Shown here one piece after another: positions 17,034 to 25,457 of a stretch of 54,844 nt of DNA. Numbering within the stretch: the stretch's first letter is position 1; each line of letters starts with the position of its first letter. A program made the translations under genes and the position numbers. Below the pieces are notes generated by a model. It did not search any database, was not told where the DNA came from, and saw only the letters and a list, made by a program, of their open reading frames with translations. This stretch comes from Grimontia marina (GTDB lineage Bacteria; Pseudomonadota; Gammaproteobacteria; Enterobacterales; Vibrionaceae), in assembly GCF_900060185.1 (NCBI RefSeq), contig NZ_FIZY01000036.1:1-54844 (forward strand), read 5' to 3'.

Positions 17034-17944
17034 TACCTCGCTTTTTCACAGTTAAGGTAAAGTAGGGATGCGTTCAGGATCATGATGAAGACCAGAAGTA
17101 CGATACCTGTTGCGTAGAGAGCGCTGGCGTGGACACCTGATGCGTATGACATTTCCAGTGCGATGTTGGCGGTCAGGGTACGTGCTGTTTCGAGCAGACC
17201 GTTGGGCATAGCCGGTGCATTACCCATCACCATGATAATGGCCATGGTCTCACCCAAAGCTCGGGCGATACCAAGGATGACGCCTGTCATGATGCCTGAA
17301 CGTGCAGCAGGCACCAGCAATTTGAAGGTGGTGAACATCGGCGAAGCACCAAGTGCCAGAGAGCCTTCTTTATAGGCCTTAGGTACTGCGCGCAGCGACG
17401 TTTCTGAGACAGCGATAACCGTTGGCAGAATCATGACGGCAAGAACGATGATACCTGCCAGTAGTGTGTTACCCGCTGGAACGTTGAAGATGTCCTGAAT
17501 CATTGGAACGATAATCACCAGACCGAAGAAGCCGTATACCACAGAAGGGATACCTGCCAAAAGTTCAACGGCTGGACGGATGATGTTTGCCAGCCATTTT
17601 GGGGCAACTTCAGCGATAAATACGGCGGTTAAAACCGCGACTGGCACGCCCAGCGCTACAGCGCCTGCGGTTGATGCCAGCGATGCCACAATCATTGGCG
17701 CGATGCCGTAAAGGGCGGGTGGCAGCCATTCTGAGCCGGTGACGATACCGGTAACACCGGCCTCCTGAATAGCAGGGAGGCCTTCACGGAAAATAAAGAA
17801 GCCGATGGTCGCGAGAGACAACACGCCCAGCGCTGCAGCTGTCAGGAATAGCGTGCGAAAGATTTCTTCGCGCCAGTCTCGGCGTTTGCCTGTTCCCAGC
17901 TTACCCGCGGGGATTTGGATAGATTGTTCGGTTGCGATGGTCAT
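17033..17944 (-). CDS. pstC: Phosphate ABC transporter permease PstC
   Basis: A 303-aa permease. The EAA loop is SLRAVPKAYKEGSLALGASPMFTTFKLLVPAARSGI, and the family stretch LAGIPSVVYGFFGLV is present. The ORF extends upstream to a GTG, but the ATG at 17944 has AGGA 8 nt before it and gives the usual N-terminus (MTIATEQS). It is separated from pstS by an attenuator-like hairpin. Confidence 0.95.
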   Translation of the reverse strand: MTIATEQSIQIPAGKLGTGKRRDWREEIFRTLFLTAAALGVLSLATIGFFIFREGLPAIQEAGVTGIVTGSEWLPPALYGIAPMIVASLASTAGAVALGVPVAVLTAVFIAEVAPKWLANIIRPAVELLAGIPSVVYGFFGLVIIVPMIQDIFNVPAGNTLLAGIIVLAVMILPTVIAVSETSLRAVPKAYKEGSLALGASPMFTTFKLLVPAARSGIMTGVILGIARALGETMAIIMVMGNAPAMPNGLLETARTLTANIALEMSYASGVHASALYATGIVLLVFIMILNASLLYLNCEKAR

Positions 17945-17997
17945 AATTGCTGTCCTTTGTGTCACATGATGACAGTAGGGAAATGCTTAACTTCTTG

Positions 17998-18026
17998 AAA
18001 AGCGGCCTGATGAAAACCATCAGGCC
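17998..18026 (-). terminator. Attenuator hairpin between pstS and pstC
   Basis: GGCCTGATG and CATCAGGCC form a perfect 9-bp stem with a short loop, followed on the minus strand by GCTTTTC. It lies 9 nt after the pstS stop. A partial terminator here would make more binding protein than permease, as is common in ABC operons. That effect is an inference. Confidence 0.7.
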
Positions 18027-18034
18027 AAGGGGTA

Positions 18035-18856
18035 TCACTTAACTGGCACGTAGCCTTGGTTTGAAACGATTTTCTGGCCTTCTGCTGATACTACCCATTT
18101 GAGAAACTCGTCGGCCGCTGGAGAAGGTTTGCCCTCTTTGCTCAGTACCAGGAATGGACGAGCCACTTTGTAATCGCCTGCTGCAACAGCTTCAGATGTT
18201 GGTTTAACACCGTTTACTTTCACTGCTTTCAGTGATTCATCAATTGAACCCAGAGAGATGTAGCCAATTGCGAATGGATTGTTTGCGATGATAGTTTTGA
18301 TAACACCGTTACCGTTACCTACCTGAGCACGTTGGGAGATAGCAGACACTTTGATGCCGTTAACTTTACGCTTCAAGCCCATGATGTCTTCGAATGCGCC
18401 ACGGGTGCCTGATGCTGTATCACGGGTAACGACGACGATTGGTTTGTTTTCGCCACCAACCTGAGACCAGTTCTGTACTTCGCCACGGTAGATTTTTGCG
18501 ATGTTTTCGATTGTCAGATCGTCCAGCGTGTTTGCGTTGTTTACCACAACCGCAATGCCGTCACGCGCAATGACAGTTTCTTTTAATGCAGACTCCTTTT
18601 CAGAGTCTTTCAGTTCACGTGATGCCATACCGAACATTGAGGTCCCGTTTTTCGCTGCTTTTACACCGGCGGAAGAGCCTGTTCCTTGTACTTCGATAAA
18701 AGTGTTGTTGTTTTGGGTATGGTATGTCTCAGCCAAAACTTCCATGACCTCTGTTACTGATGTCGAGCCAGATACGGTGATTGTTTCTTGAGCGGTTGCA
18801 GAATGAGCAACGAGCGCACCAGTCATACAAAGTGCCATGAGTACTTTTGATTTCAT
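18035..18856 (-). CDS. pstS: Phosphate-binding periplasmic protein PstS
   Basis: A 273-aa protein with signal peptide MKSKVLMALCMTGALVAHSATA and cleavage before QETITVSG. The phosphate-binding loops GSTSV, GTGSSAGV and TRDTASGTRGAFE are all present. The short size and wording match the second (proteobacterial short) PstS type rather than E. coli PstS. AAGGAAA precedes the ATG. It is first in pstSCAB. Confidence 0.95.
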   Translation of the reverse strand: MKSKVLMALCMTGALVAHSATAQETITVSGSTSVTEVMEVLAETYHTQNNNTFIEVQGTGSSAGVKAAKNGTSMFGMASRELKDSEKESALKETVIARDGIAVVVNNANTLDDLTIENIAKIYRGEVQNWSQVGGENKPIVVVTRDTASGTRGAFEDIMGLKRKVNGIKVSAISQRAQVGNGNGVIKTIIANNPFAIGYISLGSIDESLKAVKVNGVKPTSEAVAAGDYKVARPFLVLSKEGKPSPAADEFLKWVVSAEGQKIVSNQGYVPVK

Positions 18857-18917
18857 TATAGATTTCCTTAATCGTTGCCTTTCTTGAAGGACGTGTATGA
18901 GTCAACGATGGCAACTT

Positions 18918-18937
18918 TAGGTCTCTTTTATGACACT
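18918..18937 (-). promoter_or_regulatory. Candidate Pho box upstream of pstS
   Basis: On the minus strand GTGTCATAAAAGAGACCT resembles the PhoB repeat CTGTCATA-N3-CTGTCAT. The first half is 7 of 8, the second is weak. It lies about 65 bp before the pstS ATG, a suitable position. PhoB control is expected for pstS; this particular site is tentative. Confidence 0.4.
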
Positions 18938-19056
18938 CATGTTTCAACTAAATTAAGCATTGATGACGGGGGAAGAAGTCAGAAATGGGACCTATGATTC
19001 TCTGGTAAATCATTAAATTAGTGAATGGGGCGGTCTTTTTTGGGGCAGATGGGTTG

Positions 19057-20676
19057 CTAGTTTTGGCTGGCTACACGCGAATTAACCAATAACGTTTCAT
19101 TGAGCCAAGCGTCGGTCTGTGCAAGGTTCATTGGGCGGCCATACCAGTATCCCTGAATCTTGTCACATCCAATTGATACCAGATATTTTCCCAAGGCTTC
19201 GGTTTCTACGCCCTCCGCAACCACGCGGCAATCAAGGCTATGGGCCAGGTAAATAGTCGATCTAACAATGGCTTCGTGGTTACTACTGTAAAGAAGGTCA
19301 GTCACAAAACTACGATCAATCTTAATCTCATCGATAGGCATGTTGCTCAAAATCGACAGTGATGAAAACCCGGTACCAAAGTCATCAATACTAAGCGATA
19401 CACCTAACTTTTTAATTTTCTCTAGCACAACACGCGCTTTAGCGGGATTTTGCATCATGCTGGTTTCTGTAATTTCCAGCGTTAACTGGGCAGGATTGAC
19501 TGCGTAACGACTGATCAGTTTCGATAAATACGGTTCCAGTGAATCGTCTTCAATGTCCTTTGCCGACAGATTGACTTGAACTTGAGGAGTGATGGACTGG
19601 TCGCGCCAGACTGCCAGTTGGGCTAATGTGGTTTCCAGTACCCAATGGGTGATTTTTTTTATCGTATTGGTCTGTTCGGCGAGGGGGATGAAATCGTCTG
19701 GGCTCACACAGTAACCGTCGCTAAGAGGCCAGCGAATTAGGGCCTCGAACGTTGTGTTATGTGGGCTTTTCACATTCATGACTGGCTGAAAGTGCAATTC
19801 GAAATCCATGCTCTCCACGGCATTATGAAGCATGTCAGCTAGTTCTGTTTGGTCATAAAAATGGCTGGACGTGGAAGGTTCATATATTGCGTACGGTGCT
19901 TGAATACGTTTGGCGTTGTACATGGCGACTTCTGCGCGCTTGAGAATCTCTTCCGCATTACGGCTATGTTCTGGGTAAAGGGCGACACCTACTGTGTTCG
20001 TTAAGTTCACATCGTGATCATTGATCGTCAGCGGGTGGTCAAGATAGCTCTGAAGGTTCTCGATGTGCTTGGCAATATTGATGTTTTCAGGGTCGTTTAG
20101 AATCATGGTGAAGCGATTCTCGCTGGAGCGGGCGAGAAATATTTCATCCTGAACAAACTCTTTTAAGCGGGAGGAAAACTGGGCAAGCAGTACATCGCCT
20201 TTCTGGTGGCTGAAGACTTCATTGATGTTGTTGAAATTATTGATGTCAATGATGATAAGTGCAAAGCGCTGCTCAGAGATATTACACTCGATAATTTGTT
20301 GACCAATGGTTTTTAGTAAAAATCGTCGGTTCGGCAATTCCGTCAAAGAATCATGGGACTCGTTGTAACGCCGCTGAAATTCAACGAAGGCTATCCGCTC
20401 CATGCTTCGAGAAACCACACTGAAGATCATTACACAAAATATGCCACCGCCAAAAAAAACTGCAGCGACGATGAACTCGATGATTGTTGCTTCAGCCTGT
20501 CGAGACAGGAAGCCTACGAAGGTAACGTATCCCAAGACGAAACCAAGCATGACGGGAATAAAGCTGAATGTGGATGGGCGGCGATCTCGATGATATAGGG
20601 CGATCGAAGATTTGAGCGCCGAAATCAGGGCGAGCATTCCAAGTATGACAAGCACTATCGAGACGGTTTTTATCAT
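19057..20676 (-). CDS. Membrane GGDEF-EAL protein, probable c-di-GMP phosphodiesterase
   Basis: A 539-aa protein with about three N-terminal membrane helices (residues 5-25, 38-58, 64-88), then GGDEF and EAL domains. The GGDEF loop is degenerate (ARSSENRF near residue 185, no GG and no acidic pair), so no cyclase activity is expected. The EAL domain is complete: FEALIRW, VNLSAKD, LEITETSM, SIDDFGTGFSS, IKIDRSF, VVAEGVET, IQGYWYGRP. Breakdown of c-di-GMP is therefore likely. It is encoded 200 bp upstream of pstS in the same direction. The degenerate GGDEF may act as a regulatory domain. Confidence 0.92.
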   Translation of the reverse strand: MIKTVSIVLVILGMLALISALKSSIALYHRDRRPSTFSFIPVMLGFVLGYVTFVGFLSRQAEATIIEFIVAAVFFGGGIFCVMIFSVVSRSMERIAFVEFQRRYNESHDSLTELPNRRFLLKTIGQQIIECNISEQRFALIIIDINNFNNINEVFSHQKGDVLLAQFSSRLKEFVQDEIFLARSSENRFTMILNDPENINIAKHIENLQSYLDHPLTINDHDVNLTNTVGVALYPEHSRNAEEILKRAEVAMYNAKRIQAPYAIYEPSTSSHFYDQTELADMLHNAVESMDFELHFQPVMNVKSPHNTTFEALIRWPLSDGYCVSPDDFIPLAEQTNTIKKITHWVLETTLAQLAVWRDQSITPQVQVNLSAKDIEDDSLEPYLSKLISRYAVNPAQLTLEITETSMMQNPAKARVVLEKIKKLGVSLSIDDFGTGFSSLSILSNMPIDEIKIDRSFVTDLLYSSNHEAIVRSTIYLAHSLDCRVVAEGVETEALGKYLVSIGCDKIQGYWYGRPMNLAQTDAWLNETLLVNSRVASQN

Positions 20677-20714
20677 CGTCCTATCACTTCGCCCGCTGTG
20701 AAATACTAGGGTCT

Positions 20715-20770
20715 ATAGACATTTGGTGGTTAAGCCTTGCTGCAAAAACCATCACCAAAGGTCAGTTGAC
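20715..20770. repeat. Short relative of the 10364-10637 repeat element
   Basis: The left part ATTTGGTGGTTAAG and the right part GCTGCAAAAACCATCACCAAAGG match the outer ends of the long element (left CTTTGGTGGTTAAA; right GCTGCAAAAATCATCACCAAAGG) with the central about 200 bp missing. The arms still form an inverted repeat. It lies downstream of moeB and upstream of the GGDEF-EAL gene. Confidence 0.7.
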
Positions 20771-20787
20771 CCTTGCAAGGAATTAAG

Positions 20788-20811
20788 GCTGCCTTAATAT
20801 GCTAAGGCAGC
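20788..20811. terminator. Hairpin downstream of moeB
   Basis: GCTGCCTTA and TAAGGCAGC are perfect 9-bp arms around a 6-nt loop. It lies 70 bp after the moeB stop. On the minus strand the 3' flank is CTTAATTCC, so the T-run is weak; terminator function is possible but not certain. Confidence 0.45.
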
Positions 20812-20881
20812 ATAAGCTGTTATAAATGTAGTAGAGAATTTTCGAAATTGAGAAAAGTGTCAGCAAATCAATCTGGATGTG

Positions 20882-21631
20882 TTAGGTATTGCAGACAGGA
20901 CAGGTTGGATATTTAGGCAGGTTGAAGTCGCGCCACTCACTGCTCAAGGCGTCGTATAGCATCACTTTTCCTGTTGGAGGGGGGGCGAAACCCGATAGAA
21001 GTTTGATGGCTTCTAGTGCCTGACAAGCGCCTATGATACCAATAACTGGGCTTAGAATACCAGCTTCTACGCAGCTTAAGGATTGTTCACCAAAAAGGGC
21101 GCTCAAACACTGATAGCAGGGTTCGTCATCAGAATAAGTAAACACTGCAATCTGACCTTCAAGGCGAATGGCTGCGCCACTCACAAGTGGCTTTTTCAAT
21201 TTAAAGCACAGATGGTTTAGCTGATTCCGGGTTTCAACATTGTCCGAGCAGTCCATGACCAAATCGTGAGACTGTATTAGCTTTTGTAAGGCTTCGTCAT
21301 TTAACCGTTTGGCTATGGTTTCAACCTTGGTGTGTGGGTTGATCTTACGAAGGCTGGCTGCTGCAGATTCCACTTTCAGTACGCCAATGGTGCTGTCATT
21401 GTGGAGAACCTGTCGTTGCAGGTTGGAAAGCTCTACGATGTCATCATCAATAAGGGTTATTTTTCCGACCCCCGAGGCTGTAAGGTACTGCGTGGCGGCG
21501 CAACCAAGGCCGCCAGCGCCCAACACCAGAATACTGCCTTTTTTAAGTGCTTCCTGACCGTCAAAGTCAAACTGACGCAGAATGATCTGACGGTTATATC
21601 TGAGTTCTTCTTCAGGAGAGAGAATATCCAC
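20882..21631 (-). CDS. moeB: Molybdopterin-synthase adenylyltransferase MoeB
   Basis: A 249-aa E1-like enzyme that adenylates the C-terminus of MoaD. The nucleotide-binding motif is VLGAGGLGCAATQYL, followed by IDDDIVELSNLQRQVLH and MDCSDNVETRNQLN; zinc-binding Cys pairs are CYQC and CPVC near the end. The start is GTG at 21631, with GAGGAAAAAC just upstream. It follows moeA after 8 nt, so the two form an operon. Confidence 0.96.
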   Translation of the reverse strand: MDILSPEEELRYNRQIILRQFDFDGQEALKKGSILVLGAGGLGCAATQYLTASGVGKITLIDDDIVELSNLQRQVLHNDSTIGVLKVESAAASLRKINPHTKVETIAKRLNDEALQKLIQSHDLVMDCSDNVETRNQLNHLCFKLKKPLVSGAAIRLEGQIAVFTYSDDEPCYQCLSALFGEQSLSCVEAGILSPVIGIIGACQALEAIKLLSGFAPPPTGKVMLYDALSSEWRDFNLPKYPTCPVCNT

Positions 21632-21639
21632 GTTTTTCC

Positions 21640-22875
21640 TCAGTTGAGTACAGCGTTAAATGGTTCAATTGTGACGGTTTCTCCCACTTCCACATGACTG
21701 CGATCTTGCTCAAGTACTGCAAAACAGTTCGCCAGAGACAAAGAACTGAATGCGCCTGAACCTTGGTTGCCTGTTGTAGACACCAGCAAGTTGCCATTTT
21801 CATCCGTGCGATAAATCGCGCGTTGGTAATCGGCACGGCCAGGTACTTTCTTGAAGCGGGTTTCGGCCTTGGCTTTCAGTTTAATAGCTGGTTGCCATTG
21901 TGTATGACCAGCTAGTTTTGCCAGCAATGGCTGTACCAATACATGCAGTGTTACGAGCACAGAAACTGGGTTACCTGGAAGGCCACAGAAAAGGGAATTA
22001 TTTACGTTACCAAATGCAAAAGGTTTACCCGGTTTGATAGCGATTTTCCAAAAACCGACTTCGCCTTCCTGATCCAGAATGTCTTTAGTGTAATCTGCTT
22101 CACCTACGCTGACGCCGCCGGAGGTCACGATGACATCTGCTTGAGAAGCTGCACTTAGGAAAGTCTCGCGAAGCTTTTCAGGACAATCCGGCACAACGCC
22201 AAGGTCAATAGCTTCACAATGCATTTTTTCCAGCATGGCACGAATGGTGTAGCGATTGCTGTCGTAGATTTCACCTTTGCCCAGTGTTTCACCAACCTGA
22301 CGTAATTCGTCTCCAGTAGAGAAGAAGGCGACTTTTGGTCGACGTATAACGGTAACGTCAGCAATGCCAAGTGTCGCCAGCATGGGTACTTCACGCGGTG
22401 TCAGTAGGGTGCCTTTAGGAATCACGACATCACCCGCTTTAACGTCGTCGCCAATCGGGCGGATGTTTTGCTGTGGCTGGGCTGATGCAGTAAACGTGAT
22501 CTGGTCGCCCTGAACCGTCGTTTGCTCTTGCATGATAACGGCGTCCGCGCCCTCTGGTACTTCTGCACCCGTCATGATGCGAATACAACTGCCTTTGGGC
22601 CATTCGCCTTCAAAAGGAACACCGGCAAATGACTTGCCTGCCAACGTCAGTGTATTTGATTCTGTCAGATCGCTGGTGCGAAGCGCATATCCGTCCATGG
22701 CTGAGTTGGCAAAGGGAGGCACGTTTAACGGTGAGCAGATGTCTTGCGCAGCAATGCGGTTTTGCGCATTCACGAGAGAGACCACTTCTGTTTCTGTGAG
22801 CGGCGTCGTGTTCTCCAGAAGGGTGGTAATGGCCTCAGAAACGGGCATTAATCCCGGCGTGTCGCAGCAATCCAT
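21640..22875 (-). CDS. moeA: Molybdopterin molybdenumtransferase MoeA
   Basis: A 411-aa enzyme that inserts molybdenum into adenylated molybdopterin. Diagnostic stretches are PPFANSAMDGYALR, IRIMTGAEVPEGADAVIMQEQT, FSTGDELRQVGE..IYDSNRYTIRAML, VTSGGVSVGEADYTKDIL and GLPGNPVSVLVT. It is first in moeA-moeB and divergent from folE across a 344-bp region; the same arrangement is seen in vibrios and enterobacteria. Confidence 0.97.
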   Translation of the reverse strand: MDCCDTPGLMPVSEAITTLLENTTPLTETEVVSLVNAQNRIAAQDICSPLNVPPFANSAMDGYALRTSDLTESNTLTLAGKSFAGVPFEGEWPKGSCIRIMTGAEVPEGADAVIMQEQTTVQGDQITFTASAQPQQNIRPIGDDVKAGDVVIPKGTLLTPREVPMLATLGIADVTVIRRPKVAFFSTGDELRQVGETLGKGEIYDSNRYTIRAMLEKMHCEAIDLGVVPDCPEKLRETFLSAASQADVIVTSGGVSVGEADYTKDILDQEGEVGFWKIAIKPGKPFAFGNVNNSLFCGLPGNPVSVLVTLHVLVQPLLAKLAGHTQWQPAIKLKAKAETRFKKVPGRADYQRAIYRTDENGNLLVSTTGNQGSGAFSSLSLANCFAVLEQDRSHVEVGETVTIEPFNAVLN

Positions 22876-23024
22876 ATAAAAACTCTCTTTCGATTTTTGA
22901 ATACTGTAGCCGATTACAAATGTCAGGTCATATGACGTAACTTTGATGCTTAGCCTATGATCTCTATTTAGAGATGTACATTAGGCTCTCGCAATCGCGG
23001 CAACGAGATTTATGTCAGAGCGTA
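22876..23024. promoter_or_regulatory. moeA-folE divergent region with palindromes
   Basis: The perfect palindrome GTCATATGAC (22927-22936) and the dyad ATCTCTA-TT-TAGAGAT (22960-22975) lie 50-100 bp upstream of moeA. Either could be an operator or part of a promoter boundary. I see no Moco riboswitch consensus on the moeA side. Confidence 0.35.
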
Positions 23025-23090
23025 TTCCGCCCGGCTCATAGAAGAAAGGCGATATTATCGCAAACTTTGTGGGCGGAAACTAATGCCCAC
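23025..23090 (+). promoter_or_regulatory. Structured region upstream of folE with mutually exclusive stems
   Basis: TTCCGCCC (23025-23032) pairs with GGGCGGAA (23071-23078) and encloses a second stem GCGATA/TATCGC (23049-23061). The segment GTGGGC (23069-23074), which overlaps the first stem's right arm, can instead pair with GCCCAC (23085-23090). The two folds exclude each other, as in attenuators and riboswitches. It ends 130 nt before the folE ATG. No known riboswitch class is recognised; function is inferred from pairing alone. Confidence 0.4.
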
Positions 23091-23219
23091 ACGCAATTCG
23101 AGGTGTAATTTTCTTGGCATTAACGTTATGCTTCAAAATTCTGACAGTACATTGATCCTTGTCCTCAAAAGGCGAGTAATAAATAAAACTATAACATTGG
23201 AACGATCCGAGGAAAGACT

Positions 23220-23876
23220 ATGACAGCATTGAACGATTCTGCAAAACGGGTCCGTGAGGCGCTGATAGCACGTGGCATTGAGACTCCGATGCAGGCCGGT
23301 TCGTCGATGACCGCCCAAGAGAAGAAAGAGAAAATCGAATACCACATGCGTGAGATTCTGACTGCAATGGATCTCGACTTAGAAGATGACAGTTTGACAG
23401 AAACACCCATACGCATAGCAAAAATGTATGTGGATGAGGTATTTTCCGGTCTTGATTACACCAACTTCCCAAAAATCACAGTTATCGACAACAAGATGGG
23501 CTGTGACGAGATGGTGCGGGTGAAAGACATTACGCTGACCAGTACCTGTGAACACCACTTGGTCACGATAGACGGTAAGTGTACTGTGGCTTATCTGCCT
23601 AAGAACAAGATTATTGGTCTTTCGAAGATTAACCGCATCGTGCGCTTCTTTTCCCAGCGGCCACAAGTTCAGGAGCGTTTGACCCGTCAAATCTTGGTGG
23701 CTCTGCAAACCTTGTTGGAAACCGATAACGTAGCGGTCCATATGAATGCTACTCACTACTGTGTGAAAGCGCGTGGTGTTATGGATGCGACGAGTGCGAC
23801 GACGACAACTGCTTTGGGAGGCATATTTAAATCGAATGCTTCAACTCGCGCAGAGTTTCTTCACGGCATCGGCTAA
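23220..23876 (+). CDS. folE: GTP cyclohydrolase I FolE
   Basis: A 218-aa enzyme converting GTP to dihydroneopterin triphosphate, the first step of tetrahydrofolate synthesis and, in many bacteria, the source for queuosine. Zinc and active-site motifs are [37 protein letters not shown] and the second Cys in [20 protein letters not shown] precedes the ATG. queD and queE occur 4 kb downstream, which would use its product. Confidence 0.97.
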   Translation: MTALNDSAKRVREALIARGIETPMQAGSSMTAQEKKEKIEYHMREILTAMDLDLEDDSLTETPIRIAKMYVDEVFSGLDYTNFPKITVIDNKMGCDEMVRVKDITLTSTCEHHLVTIDGKCTVAYLPKNKIIGLSKINRIVRFFSQRPQVQERLTRQILVALQTLLETDNVAVHMNATHYCVKARGVMDATSATTTTALGGIFKSNASTRAEFLHGIG

Positions 23877-23905
23877 CAAATTTGGGTATAAAGCAGATCA
23901 AAAAG

Positions 23906-23929
23906 AAAAAGCGCCAATTGGCGCTTTTT
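23906..23929. terminator. Bidirectional terminator between folE and aspC
   Basis: AAAAAGCGCCAA and TTGGCGCTTTTT form a perfect 24-nt palindrome between convergent genes. It gives a T-run in both directions. Confidence 0.92.
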
Positions 23930-23948
23930 CTGTCTCTACCGTTCCGGA

Positions 23949-25142
23949 CTATTTCAGAACAGCAGCAATGCCTTTACATAGCGGGCCCATGTTTGAGCGG
24001 GTCATACCAGCAACGCTGATGCGACCAGAGCCAACAATGTAAACACCGAACTCTTCTTTCAGTTGATTCACTTGTTCTTTGGTCAGGCCAGAGAAAGAGA
24101 ACATGCCGTTTTGACGTTCGATGAAGCTGAAATCACGGTCTACGCCTTCTTCTTTCAAAGTTGCTACAAACAGTTCGCGCATTGCTTGAATACGAACACG
24201 CATGTCTGCAACTTCCTGCTCCCACTCTGCACGCAGTGCGGCATCATTCAGGATAACAGTCACTACCGCAGCGCCGTGTGCTGGTGGGTTAGAGTAGATA
24301 ACACGTGCAATGCTCTTCACTTGGCTGAATGCAGTTGCTGCTTGCTCGGCAGATTCACCGACCAATGTAAACGCACCAACACGCTCATTATACAGACCAA
24401 AGTTTTTCGAGAATGAACTTGCGACCAGAAGCTCTGAACAGCTTTCAGTGAAAATACGCAGCCCTGCAGCGTCTTCTTCAACGCCTTTTGCAAAACCTTG
24501 GTAAGCGAAGTCAAACAGAGGCAGAAGACCTTTCTCTTTCACCAGTGCTGCCAGTTGTTGCCATTGGCCAGCATCTGGGTCGATACCGGTTGGGTTGTGG
24601 CAGCAGCCGTGCAGAAGCACAACATCACCAGCGCTTGCGGTTTTCAGGTCTGCCAACATCGCGTCGAAATCCATGTCTTTGGTTTCTGCGTTGTAGTAGC
24701 TGTACTGTGCGACTTCCAGACCTGCCGCTGCGAATACGCCATTGTGGTTTGCCCAAGTTGGGTTGCTCACCCAAACTTTCACGTCGCCAAGCTGGCGTTT
24801 AATGAATTCCGCCGCCAGACGAAGTGCGCCAGTACCACCCGGAGCTTGTGCAGTTTGTGCACGTTTGTCTGCAATTACTGGAGCATCAGCGCCAAACAGC
24901 AGTTTTTGCACTGCCAGACCGTATTCAGGGGTACCTGGAATCGCCAGATAAGATTTAGTGGTCTCGTTTTTCAGCAGAACAGCTTCTGCTTTTTTAACGG
25001 TGGCCAGAACAGGGGTATTTCCGGATTCGTCCTTGTAAATACCTACACCCAGATTGATTTTCTCAGCACGGGCATCGGCCTTGAATTCTTCGGTTAGGCC
25101 CAGAATAGGGTCGGCGGGAGCCGCTGCAATTTTTTCAAACAT
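23949..25142 (-). CDS. aspC: Aspartate (aromatic) aminotransferase AspC
   Basis: A 397-aa class-I pyridoxal-phosphate aminotransferase. Family markers are [64 protein letters not shown], the PLP-lysine loop [15 protein letters not shown], and YSNPPAHGA. It interconverts aspartate and oxaloacetate and can act on aromatic amino acids. A single gene converging with folE. Confidence 0.96.
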   Translation of the reverse strand: MFEKIAAAPADPILGLTEEFKADARAEKINLGVGIYKDESGNTPVLATVKKAEAVLLKNETTKSYLAIPGTPEYGLAVQKLLFGADAPVIADKRAQTAQAPGGTGALRLAAEFIKRQLGDVKVWVSNPTWANHNGVFAAAGLEVAQYSYYNAETKDMDFDAMLADLKTASAGDVVLLHGCCHNPTGIDPDAGQWQQLAALVKEKGLLPLFDFAYQGFAKGVEEDAAGLRIFTESCSELLVASSFSKNFGLYNERVGAFTLVGESAEQAATAFSQVKSIARVIYSNPPAHGAAVVTVILNDAALRAEWEQEVADMRVRIQAMRELFVATLKEEGVDRDFSFIERQNGMFSFSGLTKEQVNQLKEEFGVYIVGSGRISVAGMTRSNMGPLCKGIAAVLK

Positions 25143-25414
25143 CGTCGTTCATCCATGGCGTTAGTAACTTTCTTTTTTATAACATTTGACTGATCGTAAT
25201 AAAACGGAAATTTGAGGATTTTTTACGTTTACTTATCACTTGGCTGTCAGAGGACTCCAAAACCCTTATTTTTCTATCTTTTCTTAAAGGCGTGATGGGG
25301 GACAGACAAGTTTTGGAGGAGTGACACAAAATCCTGAAACACGCATGAGAAGGGGAGTCGGACGTGCCAGAGAAGACGAAAACCTCGCGCACCAGATAAA
25401 GAAAAATTACAGAC
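25143..25414. other. aspC promoter region, nothing else seen
   Basis: About 270 bp between the asnS terminator and aspC. It contains purine- and pyrimidine-rich tracts but no clear ORF, riboswitch or repeat. It presumably holds the aspC promoter. Confidence 0.35.
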
Positions 25415-25442
25415 AAAAAAGGCCGCTTTCGCGACCTTTTTA
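25415..25442 (-). terminator. Rho-independent terminator of asnS
   Basis: On the minus strand AAAGGTCGC-GAAA-GCGGCCTTTTTT forms a GAAA-capped stem with one G-T pair and a six-T run, 15 nt after the asnS stop. Confidence 0.9.
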
Positions 25443-25457
25443 AGAATCCAAAATGGA

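Noticed and set aside
22876-23000. Moco riboswitch in front of moeA
   Set aside because: No matching conserved core; only short palindromes are seen.
24498-25097. 199-aa plus-strand ORF
   Set aside because: Fully antisense to aspC, which is certain; high Cys and Val content typical of a shadow frame.
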